From: an uncultured Collinsella sp.
GTDB lineage: Bacteria > Actinomycetota > Coriobacteriia > Coriobacteriales > Coriobacteriaceae
Assembly: GCA_900549065.1 (NCBI GenBank)
Contig: URNC01000024.1
Location: 1-18,331, forward strand
Reading direction: 5' to 3'
DNA length: 18,331 nucleotides
Part shown: in pieces, positions 1 through 7,300 of the stretch
How the letters are laid out: every line of letters starts with the position of its first letter
Numbering within the stretch: position 1 is the stretch's first letter
Notes under the pieces: model-generated
Seen by the model: only the letters and a program-made list of their open reading frames with translations
The model's database searches: none
Told to the model about the DNA's origin: nothing
Program-made: the position numbers and the translations under genes

Positions 1-791
1 CCCACGACTAGACGCACGTAGCCGATCGCGATCGCCATCGAAGCAAAGGAGACCAGCCACGAGCCCACAAAAATACCGGCCAGCGACGCCGTCTTGGAAA
101 GACCGCCCACGCAGCGGCGCGCCCCAAGGCCCGACAGATTGGGCTGCAAATCGACGACGCTCAAGGCGGCAAACTCGGCAGACATCATCGCAACCAGGCC
201 AAAGAGCGCGTAGTAGTAGATGACCGTGCCATCGGACGTGGTGCGCGTCAGGCTTACGCGGCGGGTGCCGCCCTCGAGCGACAGGGCGCGCGTAACCGCC
301 TCCGGATCGGCAAGGGCAGCCGGGTTGTCCTGGGAAATCTGGCGCATGAGCTCGGCATTTTGCGTATACGAGCTTGCCACCGTCTCCAGGATGCTGCGAT
401 CGGTGAGCACCGACGAGGCACGCGAGCCGTCATAGCTCGAAAGCAGTGTGAGCTTGGGCGTGCCCGCAGCATCGACCGTGTAGATGCCCGCGACCTCGCC
501 GGCCTTGAGTGCACGGTTCGCATCAGCTGCGTCGTCGCACTCGTGGATCTCGAGTAGTTGGTCGTCGCCTTCCTTGGCAAGCGACGTCGCCACATCCTTA
601 AAGGTCGAGGCGTCCCAGGCCTCATCCACTACGACGGCCACCGGCACCGGGTCGGCCGTGCCGTCGGAGCTCAGATTCGCAAACATAAACATGAACATCG
701 TGGAAAGCGCGATGGGAAAGAGAGCACCCCAGACCCACGTGCTCGGCCGGCGCAACAGCGCCTTGACCGTGGTGATGATGGTGTTGAACAT
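1..791 (-). CDS. ABC-2 type exporter permease, partial (C-terminal end beyond the window)
   Basis: This is the membrane subunit of an ABC exporter. Translating the minus strand from the ATG at 789-791 gives 263 residues with no stop before the window edge, so the C-terminal part is missing. A first membrane segment lies at about residues 19-39 (WVWGALFPIALSTMFMFMF). A soluble, probably extracellular, domain of about 150 residues follows, and further membrane segments lie near 190-211 and 236-258. A long loop between the first two membrane segments is typical of ABC2_membrane_3 (NatB/YhgE-like) permeases. The start lies 9 bases after the stop of the ATPase gene, behind a G-rich ribosome site, so the two are co-transcribed. 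The substrate cannot be read from the sequence; drug, bacteriocin or lipid export is the usual role for this layout next to a two-component system. Confidence 0.85.
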   Translation of the reverse strand, partial: MFNTIITTVKALLRRPSTWVWGALFPIALSTMFMFMFANLSSDGTADPVPVAVVVDEAWDASTFKDVATSLAKEGDDQLLEIHECDDAADANRALKAGEVAGIYTVDAAGTPKLTLLSSYDGSRASSVLTDRSILETVASSYTQNAELMRQISQDNPAALADPEAVTRALSLEGGTRRVSLTRTTSDGTVIYYYALFGLVAMMSAEFAALSVVDLQPNLSGLGARRCVGGLSKTASLAGIFVGSWLVSFASMAIAIGYVRLVV

Positions 792-800
792 GGCCGCCCC

Positions 801-1739
801 CTAGTCGCGCAGCTCGCGGCCGGTGATCTCGAGAAACACGTCGTTGAGGGTCGGTGGCTCGCTCCACACGCGGCCGAGCGCCACGTCGGCAGCGCGCAGC
901 GTGTCGAGGATGTCCACCAGGTTGTGCGGGCTCGCCTCGCAGGTGCAGACGAGCTCGCCGCCGGAAAGCTCAACCGAAAGCACGTGCTCGAGGGCGCGCA
1001 GCCGCTCGACCGTGGCGGTCTCGACGGCGCCCACCTCGACGGTCACGCGCTCGCCCATCTGAATCATGCGTTTGAGCTCGTCGTTGGTGCCCTGCGCCAG
1101 CACGCGCCCGCCGTCCATGATCATGATGCGGCTGCAGATCTGCTCGACTTCCTCCATGTAATGGCTGGTATACACCACCGTGGCGCCCTCGTCGCGCAGG
1201 CGGCAGATGCCCTCCAGGATGGCGTTGCGGCTCTGCGGGTCGACCGCCACCGTGGGCTCGTCAAAAAAGATGAGCTCGGGCTTGTGCGCAATGCCGCAGG
1301 CAATGTTGAGGCGACGCGCCAGGCCGCCCGAGAGCTTACCGGGGCGAAACTTGGCAAAGTCGCCCAGCCCGACAAAGTCGATGGCTTCGTCGACCAGCGC
1401 GCGACGGCGCTTGCGGTCGTTGACGTAGAGGCTGCAGAAATAGTCGATGTTCTCGCGCACCGTAAGCTCGTCGAACACCGCCACCTGCTGCGGCACCACG
1501 CCGATGCGGCGCTTGAGGTCATAGCGGGCGGGCGTCATGGGTTCGCCGAACAGCTCGATGATGCCTTTGTCGTAGGCAAGCAGCTGCAGAATGCAGTTGA
1601 TGGACGTGGTCTTGCCCGAGCCGTTGGGGCCCAGCAGGCCAAAGATCTCGCCGGGGGCGATGCTCAGGTTAAAGTGGTCGAGCGCGATAAGATTGTCGTA
1701 GCGCTTGACGAGGTTTTCGACGTGGACGACGTCTGTCAT
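801..1739 (-). CDS. ABC transporter ATP-binding protein (exporter type)
   Basis: This 312-residue cytoplasmic ATPase powers the permease encoded just downstream. It has all the ABC motifs: Walker A GPNGSGKT at 37-44, Q-loop VVPQQ at 81-85, signature LSGGL at 136-140, Walker B LIFFDEP at 156-162 and the H-loop histidine at 193. The sequence EPTVAVDPQSR departs slightly from the common EPTxGLDP/GVDP form. The C-terminal 90 or so residues form the accessory domain seen in DrrA/NatA-type exporter ATPases (about 310 residues). The ATG at 1737-1739 is supported by AGAAGG at 1748-1753, 8 bases upstream. It is the first gene of a minus-strand unit divergent from a histidine kinase/response regulator pair. 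That arrangement often means the pair controls the exporter, but this is inference. Confidence 0.93.
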   Translation of the reverse strand: MTDVVHVENLVKRYDNLIALDHFNLSIAPGEIFGLLGPNGSGKTTSINCILQLLAYDKGIIELFGEPMTPARYDLKRRIGVVPQQVAVFDELTVRENIDYFCSLYVNDRKRRRALVDEAIDFVGLGDFAKFRPGKLSGGLARRLNIACGIAHKPELIFFDEPTVAVDPQSRNAILEGICRLRDEGATVVYTSHYMEEVEQICSRIMIMDGGRVLAQGTNDELKRMIQMGERVTVEVGAVETATVERLRALEHVLSVELSGGELVCTCEASPHNLVDILDTLRAADVALGRVWSEPPTLNDVFLEITGRELRD

Positions 1740-1949
1740 GAGGCGGCCCTTCTGTTGATTGCGGCCCGGTACGATTGCATCATCGCAGGAGCCGCCGGCG
1801 CGCGCCAGTGAGCTTTGTCACGAGTGCGAGGGGGCGGAGGCGAAACCCCCGCTCGCGCGAGCGATCGACGCCGCTTTGCCGCGCGGGAGGAATGTCACAG
1901 TTGCGCAGGCGGCCCCTCCACCACGCACGGCTTCGCGTACAATACCCGT
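1740..1949. promoter_or_regulatory. Divergent intergenic region between ABC exporter and two-component system
   Basis: The 210-bp gap must hold the promoters for both the leftward exporter operon and the rightward kinase/regulator operon. It contains a perfect 12-bp palindrome GCTCGCGCGAGC at 1851-1862, which could be an operator for the neighbouring response regulator, although short GC palindromes also arise by chance in this base composition. No convincing -35/-10 pair for the leftward genes was found. Confidence 0.4.
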
Positions 1950-1952
1950 ATG
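1938..1952 (+). promoter_or_regulatory. Candidate -10 box giving a leaderless kinase mRNA
   Basis: TACAAT at 1938-1943 matches the -10 consensus at five of six positions and lies 6 bases before the ATG at 1950. Transcription would begin at or next to that ATG. No Shine-Dalgarno sequence precedes the ATG, which fits leaderless translation. No good -35 hexamer is present at 16-18 bases, so the call rests on the -10 box and the missing ribosome site. Confidence 0.35.
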
Positions 1953-3092
1953 AACAGGCTTTTCGACAAATCGATCGTGCTGGCGTGCTGCATTGCGGCC
2001 GCCACGAGCCTTGCTGTGGACGCTCGCCTGGTCGCGGCGTTTTGCCTTGGCGTTATTGCCACCTCACTGGCCGAGGTCGCGCAGGGGAAACGCGCCCGGC
2101 GCGCGAGCGAGGCCGCGAGCTGCGCTTACATCATCGCGGCTGTCTTCGTGCCGCCGTTTATGCCGTTTGCACCTCTCGCTCTCTATGACATCGCGCGGCG
2201 CGTGCGCCGCGAGCACGCCTGGGTCGCGCTGGGCATTTGCTCCGTCTTTGCCCTTGCGCTCATCGCGGACCTTCGCACCGACGCGCTCACCGCCCGAACG
2301 CTCCTGCTGGCCGCCATCCTTTCGGTTGCCGCCACCTTGCTATCGCTACGTACCGCCCAGCTGGAGCGCGAGCAGCAGCGCATGCGCCGAACCCGCGACG
2401 AGCTGCAGGAACGAGCCCTCGCGCTCGAAGCGCGCAATCGCGACCTTGCCGACCGCCAGGACTACGAAGTCGAGCTCGCGACACTCGCCGAACGCGCCCG
2501 CATCGCGCGCGAGATCCACGATAACGTCGGGCACCAGCTCACGCGCGCCTCACTGCAGGCCGAAGCCCTGCGCGTGGTTCACGCCGATGAGCCCGGCGTC
2601 GCCGCCGATTTCGCCGACGTCAAACGCACGGCTGACGAGGCGCTCCAGCTTGTGCGCACCAGCGTCCACGCGCTCAACGACAACGCCGTCGACCTTTCCG
2701 TGCAGCTCGAACGCATTGTTGAAGGCGCGCGCTCGGACGGCGGCCCGCAGATTGAGCTTGAAGTTATGACCGAACATGCGCCCGCAAACGTCGCGAACTG
2801 CTTTGCGGCGGTCCTGCGCGAGGCGCTCTCCAACACCATGCGCCACGCTTGCGCCCGTACTGTCACCGTACGGTGCATGGAGCATCCGTCGTTTTACCAG
2901 CTCATTGTTACCGACGATGGCGCAGGCGGGGCTCAAGCAAGCGGCCGCAACGCCGCGGAAGGCATGGGGCTTGCCTCCATGCGCGAGCGCATCGAGGCGC
3001 TTGGCGGCACCTTCACCGCCGGCCCGCGTGCCGGCGCCGCCGGCTGGCGCGTGTTTGCCACCGTTCCCAAACAGCAAGGAGATGAGGACTGA
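1950..3092 (+). CDS. Sensor histidine kinase, DesK/NarL-type (HisKA_3)
   Basis: From the ATG at 1950 this is a 380-residue membrane sensor kinase. About four to five hydrophobic segments span residues 8-133 with almost no extracellular domain, as in intramembrane-sensing DesK/LiaS-like kinases. A coiled-coil linker (135-185) leads to the HisKA_3 box REIHDNVGHQLT with phospho-acceptor His190. The ATPase domain shows the N-box EALSNTMRH (Asn295), G1 DDGAG (322-326) and G2 GMGLASMRERIEALGG (338-353). An in-frame TTG at 1815 would add 45 residues of G/R-rich, non-membrane sequence; I reject it because the membrane segment begins right after the 1950 ATG and a -10-like box lies just before it. The stop overlaps the regulator's ATG in TGATG. 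The stimulus is unknown. Confidence 0.92.
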   Translation: MNRLFDKSIVLACCIAAATSLAVDARLVAAFCLGVIATSLAEVAQGKRARRASEAASCAYIIAAVFVPPFMPFAPLALYDIARRVRREHAWVALGICSVFALALIADLRTDALTARTLLLAAILSVAATLLSLRTAQLEREQQRMRRTRDELQERALALEARNRDLADRQDYEVELATLAERARIAREIHDNVGHQLTRASLQAEALRVVHADEPGVAADFADVKRTADEALQLVRTSVHALNDNAVDLSVQLERIVEGARSDGGPQIELEVMTEHAPANVANCFAAVLREALSNTMRHACARTVTVRCMEHPSFYQLIVTDDGAGGAQASGRNAAEGMGLASMRERIEALGGTFTAGPRAGAAGWRVFATVPKQQGDED

Positions 3093-3721
3093 TGAGGCTC
3101 ATCGTTGTCGACGACGACCGTTTAGTGGTCGATTCGCTCAAGATTATCCTGGGCGCCCAGCCGCAGATCGAAGTGGTGGGCACCGGCGCCAACGGCGACG
3201 ACGCGGTTTCGCTCTACGCCGAGCACGTGCCCGACATCGCGCTGCTCGACATTCAGATGCCGGGACGCGACGGACTTTCGGCGGCGCGCGAGATCCTTGA
3301 GCGCGACCCTGCGGCGCGCGTGGTGTTTCTGACGACATTCTCGGATGACGAGTACATTGTGTCGGCGCTCAAACTGGGCGCCCGCGGCTACCTGATCAAA
3401 ACCGATGTCGCCGCCATTCCGCCGGCGTTGGCGCAGGTCATGGACGGCAAACGCGTGCTCGAGGGAAAGGCGATCGAGGACATCGATTTTGACGGAACGG
3501 GCGTCGAGACGGGCATGCCCCGCCGGCCCGCGGCCTTTGCCGGCCTGACCGACCGCGAGTTCGAAGTCGCCGAGCTCATCGCCCGTGGCCTCGACAACAA
3601 GGAGATTGCCGCCACCGCCTACATGGGCGAAGGCACCGTACGCAACCACATCAGCTCGATTCTTGCCAAAATGGACCTGCGCAACCGCACCCAAATCGCC
3701 ATCGCCTACTTGCGAGGGTAA
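3092..3721 (+). CDS. Response regulator, NarL/LuxR family
   Basis: This 209-residue regulator is the partner of the kinase upstream. The receiver domain (1-120) has the acidic pocket VDDDR (6-10), phospho-acceptor Asp53 in LLDIQMPG, Thr81/Thr82 and the conserved Lys103 in YLIKTD. The C-terminal LuxR-type HTH spans about 150-209 (LTDREFEVAELIARGLDNKE, then TVRNHISSILAKMDLRNRTQ). The length is normal for the family. Its ATG overlaps the kinase stop codon by one base (TGATG) and AAGGAG at 3076-3081 serves as ribosome site, so the two are translationally coupled. It probably acts on its own promoter and/or the divergent exporter operon, by analogy with LiaR- and DesR-type systems; no binding site is proven. 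Confidence 0.95.
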   Translation: MRLIVVDDDRLVVDSLKIILGAQPQIEVVGTGANGDDAVSLYAEHVPDIALLDIQMPGRDGLSAAREILERDPAARVVFLTTFSDDEYIVSALKLGARGYLIKTDVAAIPPALAQVMDGKRVLEGKAIEDIDFDGTGVETGMPRRPAAFAGLTDREFEVAELIARGLDNKEIAATAYMGEGTVRNHISSILAKMDLRNRTQIAIAYLRG

Positions 3722-3756
3722 TTACCCAACGGCCGACCACCCCGGCATAGCAAAAT

Positions 3757-3938
3757 GGCTGCTACCGATTTAATGCCATTTCAATACTATGCCGGTTTAC
3801 TACGATGAATCGCCCACCATCGACCACGGCAAATTGCGCGCTTGCAAAACCGCAGGTAGAACGCTTGCAGTATTTAGAAAAATGCAGTCATGGTCGGGAA
3901 TGTCGAATTCATCGTAGTAAACCGACATAGTTTTGTTC
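3757..3938 (+). repeat. Palindromic intergenic repeat, family A, copy 1 (core inverted)
   Basis: This 182-bp element resembles 11053-11234, which has the same length. It is bounded by near-perfect inverted arms: 3782-3810 pairs with 3907-3935 with two mismatches in 29. The right end ACCGACATAGTTTTGTTCG (to 3938) is identical to the right end of copy 2. Between the arms is a core reading AAAACCGCAGGTAGAACGC, the reverse complement of the core found in the other three repeats. The arms therefore keep one orientation while the core is flipped. It looks like a dispersed non-autonomous palindromic element (REP or MITE-like). Confidence 0.8.
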
Positions 3939-3978
3939 GGGCGGCCCTGCACGAGCGCCTCCGCAAGCCTCGCGGGAC

Positions 3979-4186
3979 CAAAATGATCCGTTTTCTTCCG
4001 CCCGCGGAGATCGGCTGACAGAACCCGCCACGAAATCGGCCCATCTACTACGTTTGACTCGATACCCCTGACCATACCTTCGTTTTGAACAAAACCGCAG
4101 GCGTTCTACCTGCGGTTTTGTTTTCGCGCTTTTCGGCATGGTTGGGGGTAAGGGGCTAAACGTAGTAGATGGGCCGGTTTCGTGGC
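3979..4186 (+). repeat. Palindromic intergenic repeat, family B, copy 1
   Basis: This 208-bp element matches 10775-10984. It opens with a lead AAAATGATCCGTTTTCTTCC. It then has an inverted pair in which 4027-4055 (GCCACGAAATCGG and CTACTACGTTT) pairs with 4158-4186 with one mismatch in 29. Pairing continues inward, where TACCCCTGACCATACC is complementary to most of 4136-4151. A perfect 12-bp hairpin sits at the centre (4090-4120). The whole could fold into one long stem with an internal terminator-like hairpin. Confidence 0.85.
4088..4124 (+). terminator. Core hairpin of family B repeat, terminator-like
   Basis: CAAAACCGCAGG (4090-4101) pairs perfectly with CCTGCGGTTTTG (4109-4120) around a 7-base loop CGTTCTA, followed by TTTTC. 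The shape and T-run would allow factor-independent termination of rightward transcripts, for example those from the response regulator 370 bases upstream. The A-rich left side gives a partial T-run in the other direction too, so it could act on both strands. Confidence 0.5.
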
Positions 4187-4206
4187 GCCCCCGGCACACA
4201 AAAGTG

Positions 4207-4240
4207 CCGCCACGGAGGAGGGAGATACCTCCGTGACGGC
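4207..4240 (-). terminator. Hairpin downstream of the adhesin gene
   Basis: CACGGAGG (4211-4218) pairs perfectly with CCTCCGTG (4228-4235). With one mismatch the stem extends to GCCG/CGGC at its base (4207-4240). It lies beyond the stronger 4283-4306 hairpin relative to the adhesin stop. It has no T-run, so a role in 3'-end protection is as likely as termination. Confidence 0.3.
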
Positions 4241-4265
4241 CGGGGATGGGGGTGGGGGCTGTGTT

Positions 4266-4306
4266 CTGGCTCCCCGCCAGCCGCCCGGGGCCTTTTGGCC
4301 CCGGGC
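4266..4306 (-). terminator. GC-rich tandem hairpins after the adhesin gene
   Basis: Fourteen bases after the adhesin stop, GCCCGGGGCC (4283-4292) and GGCCCCGGGC (4297-4306) form a perfect 10-bp stem with a 4-base A/T loop. A second stem CTGGC/GCCAG (4266-4280) follows directly. No T-run follows on the minus strand. The arrangement resembles the structure after echF (11263-11296), so this seems to be the local style of transcript end. Confidence 0.5.
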
Positions 4307-4319
4307 GTTGCCAGCGTGC

Positions 4320-7300
4320 CTAGCGCTTACGGATACCCCAGACCAAGGCTCCGACGCCGGCCATGGCGACAACAAATGCCATAAGCAGAGCGGCGGCCTG
4401 CTGGTCACCCGTGGTGGGCAGGAAACCCTTGACCGTCTTGACGATGTTCGTCACGGTCTTGGGCGTGCCGGGATCGGGCGTCGGCACGGGCGTCTCGGGC
4501 TTCTTGTACGCGTTGTTGAACACGATACCCTCGACGCTCTTGTCGCCCTTAGTATAGGTAACGCTCGCCTTGAGGTTACCCTCACCGTCGTCGACCACGT
4601 TGACGGTCGCGGTAAAGACGGACTTGTCATAGGTCATACCGGCCTCGTCGCCCTTGACCTCGCTGATGGTGTAGACGTGCGTGCCGGGCTCGCTGTACTC
4701 GAACTTATCGAAGCTGATCTTACCGTCGGCATCGTTGGTGACGGTGGACTCGATGCCCTCGCCAACGAGCTTAAAGCTAAACTCGTCCTTCTTGAGCTCG
4801 CGCCCCTCGAGCACCTTGATGGCGCCGATGGAGACCTGCGTGGGCATGGCGTGATACTTGTTGGTAAAGCCAGCCGACTCGGTGGTTCCCTCGAGCTTGT
4901 GCGTCGCGGTCAGCGTGCCGTCGCCGTTGTCGGAAACGGTGGTCACGACGGTGTAGGTCGTGCCGTCATAGGTGACGCCCTTGTACAGGCCGAGCGCGTT
5001 GGGGCAAGCCTCGCGCAGCGTGTACGTGTGTGTGCCGGGCGCCTCGTAGCGAATCGGGCTCAGTGTCACAGTGCCGTTGGCGTCGTTGGCGCCGCTTGCG
5101 ACAACCACGTCGTCCTCGAGCAGATCAAACGTGAACTCGCCAGCTGCAAGGTCGCGTCCGGTCAGACGCTTGACCGTCTTGACCTGATCGGTCACGGAAG
5201 AATCGGTAGGCGCCACGCTGTAGGTGTTGGTGAACGTGAAGGCAGCACCGTCGTCGCCTTCGCGCTTGACGCTCAGATGTCCGGTGCCGTCGTCAGTCAC
5301 GGTATAGGAAACCTTGCGCGTAGCGTTGGCATCGTTGGTCACGCCAGGGGCGCTGCCGGTCTCGGTCACCGTATAGGCAAAGGTGTGCGAGCGCGGAGCG
5401 GTGGGGGCCGCAGGCTCGGACTCGTCGCCGGGCTCGTCAGCGTTGGCATCAGCGTCGGCGCCGGCCTCTGCCTCGTCAGCGTCGACGTCGTCAGCTTCGT
5501 CTGCCTCGGCCTTATCGGTCGCATCGTCCGTCACGCCCAGAGCGCGGTTGAGGTCCTCGAGCGTAAAGTGGATCTTGCCAAAGTCCACGTTACCGGCTGC
5601 GTCGTTGGTTACGGTCGTGCGTTCGGGCATCGGGGCACCTGCCTCGTCGGCGGTCACGGTAAAGGTGAACTTACCCGTGATGTCGGCTGGGGTCAGGCCC
5701 TCGGCAACCTGGAGCTTCTTAGTACCGGTGAGCGCGGCATCCACGGCGTCGGCGCCGTAGGCGTTCTCGAACAAGGGCTCGACGCCGCCGTAGTCGACCG
5801 TCGCCGTCAGGGTACCGTCACCGTTGTCGACGACGATAACCTTAAAGCCAAAGCTCCACGTTGTAGCGGAAACGCCATTCGGCAGCCCGAATAAATCTTC
5901 GTAGGCCGTGTAGTTAATGGTCCAGGCAAGCTTGCCGTCCTTATCGGTACGATAAGCAAGCCCAGCAGCCTCAAGATTAGCAAGCATCTTGGTGTCGTAG
6001 TGCAGCGTATCAAAGCTCACGTGCCCGCCGATATTGGGCTTGAGGTTTTCGTATGCCACAAGCTCACCCTGATAGGCGATGCCGAACCAGAACTCGCCGT
6101 CGGCCATCGGGCGACCGGTCAGAGTCTTGGTGGCAACGACCTGAGCAGCGGTACCACCAGGCGTGTTGGTCATAGCGCTGTAACTGTTGTGGAACGGCAC
6201 CAGGGCCTTCTCGACCTTGTTCTCGCCACTCTTGTGGACCGTCTCATGCGTGCCCTCGGGACCACCGGAAACGGTCGTCGTAGCAGTGAGCGTACCGGCG
6301 GTGTCGTCGGCGATGGCGATCGTCACCGTGCGTACGGCGTCATCGTAGGTGTAACCGGGCTGGCTGTCGTTCTTTTCGGCCACGGTGTACTTGAAGGTCT
6401 TGCCGGCGTCAGCCTGCGTAAATTTAACCTCATGACCAGACAGAATGTCGATCAGTCCGACCGTTGCCTCTGCCGCTGCGGGGGACTTGAAGCTATTAGC
6501 CCCGGGCAGCAGACCGAGCGCGCGAGCCGAAGCGTCGTCAGCGGGTGTCACGGTAAAGGTGAACTGACCCTCGGTCATGGGGCGGCCGTCCAGATACTTG
6601 CTGAGCCACAGACCGCCGGCCGCGGTGTAGTTAAGCTCAGTGCGGTACGTGTTGGTAAAGCGTCCGTTTTCCTTCTTGGTGACGTTGGCGGTCAGGTTGC
6701 CATCGCCGTCCTCGGTCACGGTTACTTCGGCGGTCGCGACGTGGGAGTCATACGTCATGCCGACCGTATTACCCGCGTTCTCGCGGATCTCGTACTTGTA
6801 GGTTCCGGCAGCCGTGTAGCGAATCTTGCCGAACTTGATGGCGGCAATGCCGTCCTTCGCATCGTGCTTGCTCACGGTTACGGTTGCAGGATCGGGTAGC
6901 GGAGCGCCATCGGGGGCGGTAATGGTAAAGCCGAACTCGTCCCCATCCGTCCACTCGCGACCGTCGATGGCCTTGCTCAGGTCAAAGTCGAGGTCTGCAT
7001 CGGTCGGGGTCACGCTGTAAGTGTTCTTGAAGGTTGCGGTCTTGGCGTCCTTCAGGACATGCTCGGCCTTGAGGGTGCCGTCGCCGTTGTCCGTGATGGT
7101 GGTCTCGATGGTGTACTCGGCGTCACTGTAGGTGATGCCCTTGCTGGTGGTTCCGCCGTTGGCCTCGCGCAGCGTGTAGGTGTGCTTGCCGGCCTCGGTG
7201 TACTTCACGGCGCCCATCGTGATGTTGCCGCTGGCGTCGTTGGTGCCGGTGGCGACGACCTTGTCGCCCTCGACGAGCTCGAAGGAGAACTCGCTGTCCA

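Larger units (their letters stand above)
3722..4319. other. Intergenic region with palindromic repeats, no supported gene
   Basis: The 598 bases between the response regulator and the adhesin stop codon hold a family A repeat (3757-3938), a family B repeat (3979-4186) and GC-rich hairpins downstream of the adhesin (4207-4306). The short reading frames here run through the repeat arms and are not credible genes. This is where the rightward regulator transcript and the leftward adhesin transcript converge. Confidence 0.75.

Noticed and set aside
558..1811. 417-codon plus-strand open frame opposite the ABC transporter genes
   Set aside because: The minus strand encodes an ATPase with every ABC motif; the plus-strand product is low-complexity and rich in His/Asp/Arg from complementing its codons.
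1815..1949. Longer histidine kinase start at a TTG codon
   Set aside because: Adds an Arg/Gly-rich segment before the first membrane helix, covers the likely promoter, and has no ribosome site.
3800..4075. Small minus-strand frame starting MVRGIESNVVDGPISWR
   Set aside because: It lies across palindromic repeats; a similar frame at 10682-10873 starts MVGGIESNVVDGPISWR only because the same repeat arm is present there. The two diverge after the repeat-encoded part.
3757..4186. Possible CRISPR array from repeated intergenic sequences
   Set aside because: The repeats are long palindromes with unequal spacing, not short regularly spaced direct repeats with unique spacers, and no cas gene is present.
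4182..5894. 570-codon plus-strand open frame opposite the adhesin's C-terminal part
   Set aside because: Same shadow effect; it begins within a repeat arm and terminator hairpins and shows no domain.
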